From positions 1 through 64,000 of the forward strand of contig NZ_JAJNKE010000016.1 in NCBI RefSeq assembly GCF_021043395.1: a stretch of 64,000 bases of DNA, read 5' to 3'. Below are positions 42,715 through 50,949 of the stretch, one piece after another (position 1 is the stretch's first letter; each line of letters starts with the position of its first letter). Origin of the DNA: Clostridium guangxiense (lineage in GTDB: Bacteria > Bacillota > Clostridia > Clostridiales > Clostridiaceae). Below the pieces are notes generated by a model. That model saw nothing but the letters and a program-made list of their open reading frames with translations, made no database searches and had not been told where the DNA came from. A program made the position numbers and the translations under genes.

Positions 42715-45546
42715 TTAAATTCCTCCTTTCCCCATAGCCATTCTTTTTCTGCAAAATTCTAATTCGTAGGCAAGCTGCTCTATATCTTTCTCTGTATAAT
42801 TATTAAAGTTCTCTATGTTAAAAATCACACTGCTATTTGCCTGTGTTTTTTCTTTTATGCTATTTCTAACTGGTACCGCTACAGCTGCTATATTGGTATT
42901 CATTTTCATATCCAAAGACAATCCCTTTACAGCTTCTGCAACAAGGTGCTTATTCTTATTTATTCCCTCTGCTAAACCTGACATAAAATCCGGCATCCAT
43001 TTTTCATAATCAACCAGTGGTCCTTCATCTGGTACTGAAAAATGAAGATAACTTCTTATCTTAGCCGCTAGAGCACCTACTGCATCCTCAACTGCACCTA
43101 CCGCTGATTTTATACCTTTTACAATTCCATTTACAAAATCTGCTCCATAGTTCCATGCTTTACCCGGTAGACTTGCTAAGAAATTTAAGGCGCTGTTTAT
43201 GCCACTTTCTATAGAACTTTTAACATTTCCTATAGTACTACTTACACCATCTCTCATTCTTGAAAACATATTAGATCCATAATTATAAAGTTTACTTGGT
43301 AATTCACCAAACCAATTTAAAAGAGTATTCCAAATATTTATAGCCCCTTGCTTTATATTAGTACATAAATTAATCACTGTATTTTTTAAACTAGTCCAGG
43401 CATTTTCTCCACTTTGTTTTATATTATTCCATAGGGCTACTATAAAACTTTTAAAGTCATTCCATATATTTTTCGCCGTACTTGATATTGAGTTCCATAT
43501 TGAAGCACACGATGATGATATAGCTTGCAAAGTTCCACTGAAAATTTGTTGTATACCCTTCCATATTTCTGAAAAGGCATTTTTTAAATTATTCCATATA
43601 CCTTGAGCATCAGAGCTTAATTTTTTAAAATTCCCTGTTACCACATCTAAAATCAAAAGAATTGCTCCAAGAAAAACATTTTTAATAACTTCCCATATTC
43701 CTGTAAAATAGCTTTTAAGTCCATTAAATATATTATTTATTCCAACAGACATACTTCCAAACTTACTGCTTATAAATGTAGTTATTGAAGTTAAAGCATT
43801 ACTAAATATATTACTTATATTAGTCCATATATTTGTAAAAAAAGCACCTATTGCTGTGAATATGCTTGTTACAGTAGTTTTTATCCAGTTCCAAACAGCA
43901 CCTAATCCAGCTTTAATATCATCCCAGTGTTTTACAATTTCTAAGGGTATACCTATAAATGGAGCTATTACAACCAATATTTCAGTACCCCATTTACTAA
44001 AAAAGTTCTTGAGCCAATTCCAAAAATTATTAAAGGTAGTTTTGATTCCATTCCAAAGATCACCAAAGAATTTCTTTATTGGCTCCCAGTTTTTTATTAT
44101 TAAATAAGCAGCAGTAGCTATTGCTGTAATCCCTATGATAATACCAAAGGCTAAGGGATTTATTTTAAAGATTGCTTCAAAGATCTTTCCTATTTTAGAT
44201 AAGCCTTGAAGTCCCTCTACTGCTTTTTTTATGTTATTAATGCCTGTAATTATATCCGTTACAAGTTTTGCTATTTTTATTTCTGCTATTACTGCAACAA
44301 TGCCTACTATAATTGCTTTTGTTAATTCTCCATGTTTAGATATAAAATCAAATAAATTCTTGATAATTGGTGTTATTACTGCCCCCATTTCCTTTACAAC
44401 ACCAGCTATACTGTTTACAGCATCTTGTATAGTTTTTTTATTGTCAGATATAACCTTTCCTAAACTTGTAAACAAATTAGTTATAGTCGGAAGTACTGCA
44501 CTTGCTATTGGCATTAATACCTGAGCTATAACCATTGAAAATTGACTCATTTCCATTTTTAACACTTGCAGTTGCACAGCTTGCTCATGTGCTTGTTTAG
44601 GATCTACACCAAAGCCTTTAACCTTACTTGCAGCTTCTGAAGCCTCCGTATAATCCTGCAATATTGGTATTAATTCTTGTCCTCTTGCACCCAATACTTG
44701 TGCTACAAAGGCCTCTTCATTTCCACTTGCAGCCGCTTTTTGATAGCCTTCAGATAATTTTTTAAGCTGCTCAGGCATTGGCAGTAATTTACCACTGGCA
44801 TCTGTAAGCTTAACACCAAATTCATTTAGTGCTTTAGTTGTTGAATTACCGCTTTTTCCTGCACCTTCTATGCCTTTGTCAAGCTTCAGCATCGTAGCTA
44901 TAAAAGGCTGCGTATCTGTATCAGTTATTTTTAACATCTTATTGAGGTTGGCAGCTTCTGATGAGGTTACTCCTAATTTTTGCGAAAGCTTATATGCAGC
45001 ATCACCACTTTCAACAGCTTTCTCTGTGAGAGAAAATAATCCAAGTCCTCCTGCAAGAGTGGCACCCACTCCAATTGCTGCATTTTTAATGCCATCAAAA
45101 GCATTTGAAACGTGTGTATGCATTTTAGTCATAGCTTCTTGTATGCTACTTCCAAGTTTCTTTGAGGCAGAAGATTCTTTTTCTATTTCTTTAGTTGTTT
45201 TTACTAATTCTGTATCCATATTAGAAAGTGCTTGTTTTGCTTTATTAAGTTTTATTTCAAGTTCTTGTGTGGCTTTGCTGTCTTTACCCTTTATTTCAGC
45301 ACTTTTAATATAGGCTTGTTCTAGTGCACTTACCTTTTGCTTTTGAAGTTCCATTTGCTTAGAAAGAGTTTCTTCTTTTAATCTAAGTCCTTCAATTCCC
45401 TTTGAATTTTCTCCAAGAGCTGCTGTATTAGCTTTAAATTCACTATCAAGAACTCTAAGATTTCTATTAATGCTACTTATACCATTTTGAAAACCACTTG
45501 AATCTAAGCCTATTTTTACAGCTAAACTTCCAAGTTCCTCTGCCAC
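42715..45546 (-). CDS. Tail tape measure protein
   Basis: A 943-aa protein with N-terminal coiled coil (about 20-140), a TP901-type core (GALGIN-type segment SGDAAYKLSQKLGVTSSEAA), hydrophobic spans around residues 410-490 and tandem ~40-residue Trp-rich helical repeats (WNWIKTTVTSIFTAIGAFFT, WNNLKNAFSEIWKGIQQIF, WNDFKSFIVALWNNIKQS). It sets tail length and is injected with DNA. GTG start after GGTGGTGAGAGT. Confidence 0.93.
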   Translation of the reverse strand: MAEELGSLAVKIGLDSSGFQNGISSINRNLRVLDSEFKANTAALGENSKGIEGLRLKEETLSKQMELQKQKVSALEQAYIKSAEIKGKDSKATQELEIKLNKAKQALSNMDTELVKTTKEIEKESSASKKLGSSIQEAMTKMHTHVSNAFDGIKNAAIGVGATLAGGLGLFSLTEKAVESGDAAYKLSQKLGVTSSEAANLNKMLKITDTDTQPFIATMLKLDKGIEGAGKSGNSTTKALNEFGVKLTDASGKLLPMPEQLKKLSEGYQKAAASGNEEAFVAQVLGARGQELIPILQDYTEASEAASKVKGFGVDPKQAHEQAVQLQVLKMEMSQFSMVIAQVLMPIASAVLPTITNLFTSLGKVISDNKKTIQDAVNSIAGVVKEMGAVITPIIKNLFDFISKHGELTKAIIVGIVAVIAEIKIAKLVTDIITGINNIKKAVEGLQGLSKIGKIFEAIFKINPLAFGIIIGITAIATAAYLIIKNWEPIKKFFGDLWNGIKTTFNNFWNWLKNFFSKWGTEILVVIAPFIGIPLEIVKHWDDIKAGLGAVWNWIKTTVTSIFTAIGAFFTNIWTNISNIFSNALTSITTFISSKFGSMSVGINNIFNGLKSYFTGIWEVIKNVFLGAILLILDVVTGNFKKLSSDAQGIWNNLKNAFSEIWKGIQQIFSGTLQAISSSCASIWNSISSTAKNIWNDFKSFIVALWNNIKQSGENAWTSLKNTVINLCTNIKQGAINIWNTLLNWFGELPSKLYNYGSNMFSRMRDGVSSTIGNVKSSIESGINSALNFLASLPGKAWNYGADFVNGIVKGIKSAVGAVEDAVGALAAKIRSYLHFSVPDEGPLVDYEKWMPDFMSGLAEGINKNKHLVAEAVKGLSLDMKMNTNIAAVAVPVRNSIKEKTQANSSVIFNIENFNNYTEKDIEQLAYELEFCRKRMAMGKGGI

Positions 45547-45560
45547 ACTCTCACCACCAT

Positions 45561-46033
45561 TTACAATAGATTTAAAACATTATTTAAATTCTCTGCATAT
45601 TCTTTGTTAGACCTATAAATTAAAATATCAAAATAAAAGAATATGTCCATGTCATCAATATCATTTAAAGTCCATCCCTGCTCTAAGAGCTGACAATAAA
45701 TTTCTTTTATAAAATTAAGCGGAGATAGCTTTTCTTGTGCCTCTCCGCTTACTTGTTTGGGAATTCCTTTAACTTATTTCCTAGGTTACCCACTATTCCA
45801 TTTATGCTGTTATTAAGAGTTTCTACAAGTTTATCTGCATCTAAGCCATCATAAAAATTGTCCCTTGTAAACTTATTTTCATATAGTTCTACTATAAAAT
45901 CTACAAGTCCATCTAAATCCTTTGTCTTCATGTTATTGAAGTCTATATTTTCATTAATTTCAATGGCTTTTCTAAGCATTCTTGTTTTTACCTTAGGCAT
46001 TACATAAGTTTTATTGTTTAATACTATTTCCAT
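45561..46033 (-). CDS. Tail assembly chaperone gpGT fusion (via -1 frameshift)
   Basis: Shifting back one base at CCCAAAC near the end of gpG opens a second frame that continues for 64 residues: QVSGEAQEKLSPLNFIKEIY, then CQLLEQGWTLNDIDDMDIFF, ending NVLNLL and a stop just before the tape measure gene. The GWTLNDIDDMDI motif is typical of the T domain. It has no start codon or ribosome site of its own, so it is only made as a ~157-aa gpGT fusion. Confidence 0.85.
45749..46033 (-). CDS. Tail assembly chaperone gpG
   Basis: A 94-aa acidic helical protein (EIVLNNKTYVMPKVKTRMLR ... DGLVDFIVELYENKF) in the gpG position between major tail protein and tape measure. It works with gpGT to coat the tape measure during tail tube growth. 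AGGAGGAAATCATT-ATG gives the start. Confidence 0.88.
   Translation of the reverse strand: MEIVLNNKTYVMPKVKTRMLRKAIEINENIDFNNMKTKDLDGLVDFIVELYENKFTRDNFYDGLDADKLVETLNNSINGIVGNLGNKLKEFPNK
45755..45761 (-). other. Programmed -1 slippery heptamer
   Basis: On the minus strand, C CCA AAC is in the zero frame of gpG exactly two codons before its stop. It fits the X XXY YYZ rule, and the -1 frame leads straight into the T domain. Confidence 0.85.
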
Positions 46034-46057
46034 AATGATTTCCTCCTAAAAATGGTA

Positions 46058-46087
46058 TAAAAAAGCACCTACTTTAAAAGGTGCTTC
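46058..46087 (-). terminator. Terminator behind the ParB-like cargo gene
   Basis: AAGCACCT / AGGTGCTT is a perfect 8-bp stem, followed by TTTTATACC on the minus strand. It lies inside the tail operon, just before gpG. Confidence 0.8.
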
Positions 46088-46096
46088 CATATAAGC

Positions 46097-46801
46097 CTAT
46101 ATATTATACATATATTTATTTAAGTCACATTTCAAAATCCTTCCATTTCTATATGATAGTATAAAGTTTATATTATTAAATATTTTAATAAACATTTTAT
46201 CTTCTTCAGTCATTAATGCTTTAATCCATATGTTTCTACCAACTAAAACACCTCTTATATCATCCTTTCCAGCTTTAACTTTGCCATAAGCTTTGTGGTT
46301 TCCATCTAATATGAAAAATGGCACTTGATTTGTACTCAATCCAGTAAAATCCCCACATATTACTGCTTCTTCACTATTAACACACTTTTTTGCATATTCT
46401 TTATCTACTTGATCCTCATAAACTATTCTGCTAAGAAAATCTTTTGAAAACAACATATCCATTGAATCTTCATCACAATTATTTACTTTTATCCGAAATT
46501 CCTTATTATAATCTGAATCACTAAATTTATTTAATTCTGTTTTATTCTCTAAAAGTAAATTTAACAATTCAATATTTATCTTTAGCTCAAAAGTACTTCC
46601 CCCAATTAAATCGAAAGGTAAAGTATATATTTGTCCTTTTAATGAACCTAATGTGATTATTGGCTCAAGTTTGCTTTGTTGTAGTTTCACCTTATAACTT
46701 TTAATTATTTCTCTATAATTAGGATACTCTTTTGTTAATTTTAAATCTCTTTTTATATCCATTGATAATAAATAATCAAAAAAATTATCTAAATTGTTCA
46801 C
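46097..46801 (-). CDS. Unknown protein with ParB-like segment, cargo gene
   Basis: A 234-aa protein inserted between the major tail protein and gpG. The segment FFILDGNHKAYGKVKAGKDD resembles the DGNHR motif of ParB/sulfiredoxin-like domains. The rest is not recognised. A 240-base gap upstream and a terminator downstream make it a separate unit. GTG start after AAAGAGGATTTTCA. A lysogenic or anti-phage role is possible, unproven. Confidence 0.6.
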   Translation of the reverse strand: MNNLDNFFDYLLSMDIKRDLKLTKEYPNYREIIKSYKVKLQQSKLEPIITLGSLKGQIYTLPFDLIGGSTFELKINIELLNLLLENKTELNKFSDSDYNKEFRIKVNNCDEDSMDMLFSKDFLSRIVYEDQVDKEYAKKCVNSEEAVICGDFTGLSTNQVPFFILDGNHKAYGKVKAGKDDIRGVLVGRNIWIKALMTEEDKMFIKIFNNINFILSYRNGRILKCDLNKYMYNI

Positions 46802-47039
46802 TGAAAATCCTCTTTTATTTAATTAGTTACATAAAAATTCTATTCTCTATAACCTAAACTTATTACTTAACACTAATAAATAAAATTGATTTATACAAAA
46901 CAGCTATATTTCGTAGTTTTAGAAGCTATTATTTTACAATTGCAATACTGCCAAAGGAAAAACTATAAGTACCAACTCAAAGACTATTTTTAGATTCTGC
47001 TCTAGGTTTCCAAAGTCTTGGTATTATTTTTACTTAAAA

Positions 47040-47870
47040 TTAACTTGCTGTATACGCCGCGGTTGAGCTTAATCCTAAGCCTACTGATCTATTCGTTCCT
47101 GCATCTGCTTTTACTCTTACTTGAACTTTTCCTACAGCATAACTTGCATTGCCAACACTTTGTGGATTTGCTGTTACTGCTGACCAAGTTGCTCCTCCAT
47201 CAACGCTGTATTCATAATCTGAAGCATTACTATACCCACTTACATTTGTCCATCCAAAAGTATTAGCTGTATCATCTTGAACTGGATTAGTCGGTGCTGC
47301 TGGTATTATTGGCTGCCCATAAACTTTATTAAACCATGTAGCCCCTCCTGTAAATCCACTATCTTCATCAGCTGTATACTTCCACTTGCCATCTGTTCTT
47401 GTTAAAAATGTACCTTTGATTTTAGGTGTCTGAAATTTTGTTTTATCTTCCTGTGAAGAATGTTCTTCGTCTGGTTCACTAAACTTTCCCTTAAGAAGCC
47501 ATACATATCTATGTTTACTATTTGCTTTTTTTATTTTAAACCCCATAGCAACATATGGTGCTGAATCTTGAACATCAGAACACATTACTTTACTTGTCGA
47601 ATCAATTTTATGTCCTAGAAGTTCTGCCTGCACTTCAAGTGGCAAATCTTGTGTTTCAATTTCTACATCTATCTCTCCTAAAGATGTAGCTGTTTCTACT
47701 GCTCTATTATCAGCATACAAAGTGTCTGAACTACTTTTGGGACTTATCTTTATATTTATTGCTGGAGAAACTAATTTTGGTGTATCATAAGTTAAAGTAT
47801 CTTCATCTGTTAAAGTTGCATAGACTAAATTTTCTACTCCTATAGGAGCACTATTTATTACCCCTGACAT
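47040..47870 (-). CDS. Major tail protein with C-terminal Ig-like domain
   Basis: A 276-aa tail tube protein of the phi13/TP901-1 class (GVENLVYATLTDEDTLTYDT, SPAINIKISPKSSSDTLYAD). From about residue 190 on it carries an added Ig-like domain (YSNASDYEYSVDGGATWSAV, KVQVRVKADAGTNRSVGL), displayed outside on many siphovirus tails. It overlaps the preceding completion gene by 13 bases. AGGAGGTATCAGCTT-ATG supports the start. Confidence 0.9.
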   Translation of the reverse strand: MSGVINSAPIGVENLVYATLTDEDTLTYDTPKLVSPAINIKISPKSSSDTLYADNRAVETATSLGEIDVEIETQDLPLEVQAELLGHKIDSTSKVMCSDVQDSAPYVAMGFKIKKANSKHRYVWLLKGKFSEPDEEHSSQEDKTKFQTPKIKGTFLTRTDGKWKYTADEDSGFTGGATWFNKVYGQPIIPAAPTNPVQDDTANTFGWTNVSGYSNASDYEYSVDGGATWSAVTANPQSVGNASYAVGKVQVRVKADAGTNRSVGLGLSSTAAYTAS

Positions 47871-48205
47871 AAGCTGATACCTCCTTCCATTTGAATAAAA
47901 AATCTTATTGTTTTGTGATATATTTTAGTGTCTTCTTCAAATAAATCAGCCGCAGAAGTTCTTGTAAACCCTGCGACTTTCATATAATTTATTATTTTTT
48001 CTACTAATTCTGTGTAATCATTTTTGCTCCACACATCTAATTGAATATAATATCCTGTAGCCTTTTCTTCATTATCAGCATACTGTTCACCCTGCTCTAA
48101 GTAATTAAAGAAAGTAATATAAGTAGTTTCTTTTCCCTTATACTTTTGAAAGGAAACTGGTATATTAAGAGGTTTTAATGTCTCCATTAATAATTTATTT
48201 ATCAC
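47858..48205 (-). CDS. Tail completion / DUF3168-like protein
   Basis: A 115-aa protein in the tail-terminator position (PVSFQKYKGKETTYITFFNY, GYYIQLDVWSKNDYTELVEK, RFFIQMEG). The pattern fits DUF3168/gpU-like tail terminators that cap the tube. GTG start after GAGGGTTTAAA. It overlaps the gp10-like gene by four bases. Confidence 0.8.
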   Translation of the reverse strand: MINKLLMETLKPLNIPVSFQKYKGKETTYITFFNYLEQGEQYADNEEKATGYYIQLDVWSKNDYTELVEKIINYMKVAGFTRTSAADLFEEDTKIYHKTIRFFIQMEGGISLCQG

Positions 48206-48582
48206 TTTAAACCCTCTTTCAAAGTCGCAGCTATAATTTCTTTTATCCTATTTTTATTTTTCTCATAAGCAGGCTGTAAAAATGGATGAGCCGCTCTTTT
48301 ACTTGTACCAAACTCAATAAATTTTCCATAAAATATCTCTGAATTATCGCCTCTGTCCACCCCTACAAGGATATATTTAACCCCATCTTTGTTTTTAATC
48401 TTGCCTATCTTAAGACCTTCTTTAAGTTTTCCAGTTCTTATAGGAACATTTGCTTTTGCATCTTCAAGTACTGGTCCAGCAGCATTTTTTAGAGCTTTAT
48501 TTTCAAGTCTTCCAACATTTTCACCCATTTGCTGAAGTCTATTTAATATTTCATCAACACCTGTAAGTTCTATCTCAGCCAC
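48202..48582 (-). CDS. HK97 gp10-family head-tail joining protein
   Basis: A 126-aa protein with the family motifs LENKALKNAAGPVLEDAKAN, VPIRTGKLKEGL and FGTSKRAAHPFLQPAYEK. It joins capsid and tail. GTG after GGAGGTTGAGAATA is the probable start; an upstream TTG abuts the ribosome site. Confidence 0.9.
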   Translation of the reverse strand: MAEIELTGVDEILNRLQQMGENVGRLENKALKNAAGPVLEDAKANVPIRTGKLKEGLKIGKIKNKDGVKYILVGVDRGDNSEIFYGKFIEFGTSKRAAHPFLQPAYEKNKNRIKEIIAATLKEGLK

Positions 48583-48901
48583 TATTCTCAACCTCCAGAG
48601 CTTTTATTTCAATATATTTATTCCTGTATTGAATATTGTCTATAAAAGTTATGTTATACTGTTTATCTTCAAATAATATTCTCATATCCTCCGTTATATC
48701 TTGTAAATATCTTATAGTAAATTTAACAGTTTTTTCTGCTTGTACAGCTTCAGCTGCAAAGAATTCTCTACCTCTAAGATTTTCAACCTTTGCCCAACAA
48801 GTAATAAAATCCTGCCATTCCTCTACTTCAAATCCATTTTCATTTGTAGTTATTGAAAGCTTTTGAAAAGTTATTTTATGCTTAAATTCTTCTGTTCTCA
48901 T
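48575..48901 (-). CDS. Phage head closure protein
   Basis: A 108-aa beta-barrel protein (EFKHKITFQKLSITTNENGF, WAKVENLRGREFF, MRILFEDKQYNITFIDNIQY) of the SPP1 gp16/HK97 gp7 head closure class. Its ATG overlaps the stop of the connector gene. Confidence 0.9.
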   Translation of the reverse strand: MRTEEFKHKITFQKLSITTNENGFEVEEWQDFITCWAKVENLRGREFFAAEAVQAEKTVKFTIRYLQDITEDMRILFEDKQYNITFIDNIQYRNKYIEIKALEVENSG

Positions 48902-49470
48902 ACTGGTATCACTCTATTCATGCTTAACAATGAATTTCTTGCTTCTTCAATTTTAGTTCTTTCATCAGGCTTATAATCATCATACAAAAGTTTCATATGA
49001 AGAATCATTGCCCATTTAACTGTTTCTGGAACAGCTTCAGCTTTATCTCCAAACCCGGCTGTGAATCTAATTCTTACAGCATTAATTGGCTGTAAAACTA
49101 TTGTAGGCCATAACTTGCAGTAACCAAGCACAATTCTATTAACAAAGCTATCAGTATCAACAATATAATTATTTGAATCAAATATAAGCTCTTTTCCATA
49201 CGTATCATAATATTTTACACTTTCTACATTTTGAACCGGTGAAGAACTATCAAAAGAAATATAATTATCATCCGGGAAAGAATCTAATACAAGCTCTAAA
49301 ATTTGAGTAATATATTTTTTATTTTGAAAATCCTCGCAAAACTCTCTAGCCTGTTTAATCATACTCAGTAATATAATATCGTCATCGCTGCCAACTATTC
49401 TTAAGTGCTGTTTTGCCTCATCCAAAGTTATAGGTTCAATTACAGGTGGCGTTATAATTTTTAGTGCCAT
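48898..49470 (-). CDS. Head-tail connector protein (gp6-like)
   Basis: A 190-aa helical protein with the family start ITLDEAKQHLRIVGSDDD and the motif LLSMIKQAREFCEDFQNKKY. Rings of this protein attach to the portal. GGGGTGATTTT-ATG gives the start. Confidence 0.92.
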   Translation of the reverse strand: MALKIITPPVIEPITLDEAKQHLRIVGSDDDIILLSMIKQAREFCEDFQNKKYITQILELVLDSFPDDNYISFDSSSPVQNVESVKYYDTYGKELIFDSNNYIVDTDSFVNRIVLGYCKLWPTIVLQPINAVRIRFTAGFGDKAEAVPETVKWAMILHMKLLYDDYKPDERTKIEEARNSLLSMNRVIPV

Positions 49471-49482
49471 AAAATCACCCCA

Positions 49483-49506
49483 AAATAAAAAAGCCCTTAA
49501 GGCTTA
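49483..49506 (-). terminator. Small terminator-like hairpin
   Basis: AAGCC TTAA GGGCTT followed by TTTTATTTT lies between the 158-aa gene and the connector gene. The stem is short, so it may only attenuate. Confidence 0.6.
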
Positions 49507-49512
49507 CAAATT

Positions 49513-49989
49513 TTAATTATTTACTGAAGAAAGTGTCTCATCCCCGGCATATTTGTTCTCCAATATAAATTCTCCACTAGCGAAGTTCGTAGCTTGTGTA
49601 CTTGCTCCTATTCTTATATTTAAACAGCAAAATCCGTTATTTACATCTAGTTTTGCAGGATCTATATAAAATACTACCTGTTTATTCTTTGCTGTATTGG
49701 CTACAGTATAGCTCACTCCATCTGCCTGCCTTGCAAGTATATCATTTGCTGAAATATCTTCATTTACAAGTATAGGAACATCACAAGCTAAAGGTTTTGC
49801 ACCCGTACCTTCTACATCTTGTGATTGATATAAAGAAATTTGTGTAGAATGAGCAACTGCTTGAGCTAAGTTAATAACAACTGCGGCTGTAATAACATTT
49901 TTTAAGGTTACATAGTTACTTATTATTGCAGCATTTGTTGTTTTTGGCTCAAAGGCTTGTATTAATTTATATTTTTCTATTAATGACAT
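49513..49989 (-). CDS. Unknown virion-associated protein, possibly head decoration
   Basis: A 158-aa beta-rich protein (TLKNVITAAVVINLAQAVAH, QVVFYIDPAKLDVNNGFCCL, IRIGASTQATNFASGEFILE) between capsid and connector genes, where decoration or fibre proteins are often found. The start ATG follows GGGAGGTTGATAAAA. An open frame extends 32 codons further upstream but has no ribosome site. Confidence 0.6.
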   Translation of the reverse strand: MSLIEKYKLIQAFEPKTTNAAIISNYVTLKNVITAAVVINLAQAVAHSTQISLYQSQDVEGTGAKPLACDVPILVNEDISANDILARQADGVSYTVANTAKNKQVVFYIDPAKLDVNNGFCCLNIRIGASTQATNFASGEFILENKYAGDETLSSVNN

Positions 49990-50006
49990 TTTTATCAACC
50001 TCCCTA

Positions 50007-50037
50007 AATAACAAAGGCAGCACTGAAGCTGCCTTTT
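50007..50037 (-). terminator. Terminator behind the 212-aa cargo gene
   Basis: AAAGGCAGC / GCTGCCTTT is a perfect 9-bp stem with a 6-base loop, followed by GTTATTT. It lies between the cargo gene and the next structural gene. Confidence 0.75.
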
Positions 50038-50071
50038 AAAATTCATTTGGATATTATATTCATATTGTTTT

Positions 50072-50710
50072 CTACAAATTATCAATTGTTGAAGCTGCTA
50101 AAAATTTTTGTAGTGTTGTTCTACGTCCTCTCATTAAAGATACCGGATTAACACTTCCTTTTGTAATTGGTTTAGGTAATTGCTTCCTATTTTTTAAGAA
50201 AAATTCGTATTTACCTTTGTCAGGGCCAGAAGTTATATAATTTATACTCTTTATTTCTGAATATTCTATTATATGTTGTCCTCCACCACATTTACTCTTA
50301 TACACCTTACTTTTGTATAATGCAAAATACTTTATATAGCCTTTTCTAATAAGATCAACTACATCTTTTCCCAAATAAACAGCCTTCCAATAATCATTTT
50401 GATAGTATTGAGCATATTTACCTAAATGATCAGCGCTTGTAAAAATGATTATTTGATCAGATTGATTTGAATTACTTTTAATAAAATTCAATCTATCAAT
50501 TTCATCTTTTAACTTTAATAAATACTCTCTAGCTGCAACTTCCATAAAACTATTTCTAGAACAAAATTGCTTTGTATTAATACTTATATTCTCAAGCACT
50601 TCATCAATTCCACCAAGAAGTTTTTCATCAAAATTCAAATTTATAGATTTTCTATTTTCAGCCTTAAATTGTTCAAGCAACATGTTTAAATATCTCTTTT
50701 CATTACTCAT
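50072..50710 (-). CDS. Unknown protein, cargo gene in the head operon
   Basis: A 212-aa basic protein, not recognised. The N-terminal half is helical (YLNMLLEQFKAENRKSINLN, NSFMEVAAREYLLKLKDEID). The C-terminal part contains IIEYSEIKSINYITSGPDKG and a basic tail (KSVNPVSLMRGRRTT-like). It has its own near-consensus promoter and its own terminator, and splits the capsid and connector genes. Expression in the lysogen is therefore likely. GGGGGCGCTTTCTTT-ATG gives the start. Confidence 0.65.
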   Translation of the reverse strand: MSNEKRYLNMLLEQFKAENRKSINLNFDEKLLGGIDEVLENISINTKQFCSRNSFMEVAAREYLLKLKDEIDRLNFIKSNSNQSDQIIIFTSADHLGKYAQYYQNDYWKAVYLGKDVVDLIRKGYIKYFALYKSKVYKSKCGGGQHIIEYSEIKSINYITSGPDKGKYEFFLKNRKQLPKPITKGSVNPVSLMRGRRTTLQKFLAASTIDNL

Positions 50711-50949
50711 AAAGAAAGCGCCCCCAAGATTTAGATTTTTTATATAATTTATTATAACCTATCCATATTAATTTGTAAATATGTTTAAGCTTTTTTATAT
50801 AATTTTTCTTAATCTTGTTTATAATTTAAAATACATATTTTTTCAATATATCTGTTTTAGCAAAATCACAATTCATTTATAATACAATAAATACTTACTT
50901 AAAAATTGCTATTACAAATTCTTTCTAACATAAAAATAAATTTAACTTA
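50711..50949. other. AT-rich promoter region inside the head operon
   Basis: No gene. It holds the cargo-gene promoter. The capsid gene ends at the other side without an obvious terminator. Confidence 0.5.
50751..50779 (-). promoter_or_regulatory. Near-consensus promoter of the 212-aa cargo gene
   Basis: TTTACA (50779-50774), a 17-base spacer and a perfect TATAAT (50756-50751) lie about 40 bases upstream of the start codon. Confidence 0.8.

Noticed and set aside
42715-45546. Tandem DNA repeats in the tape measure gene
   Set aside because: The repeats are protein-level Trp-rich helical repeats normal for tape measure proteins, not a DNA repeat array.
45561-45755. An independent small gene between gpG and the tape measure
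   Set aside because: There is no start codon or ribosome site; the frame is reached by -1 slippage from gpG.
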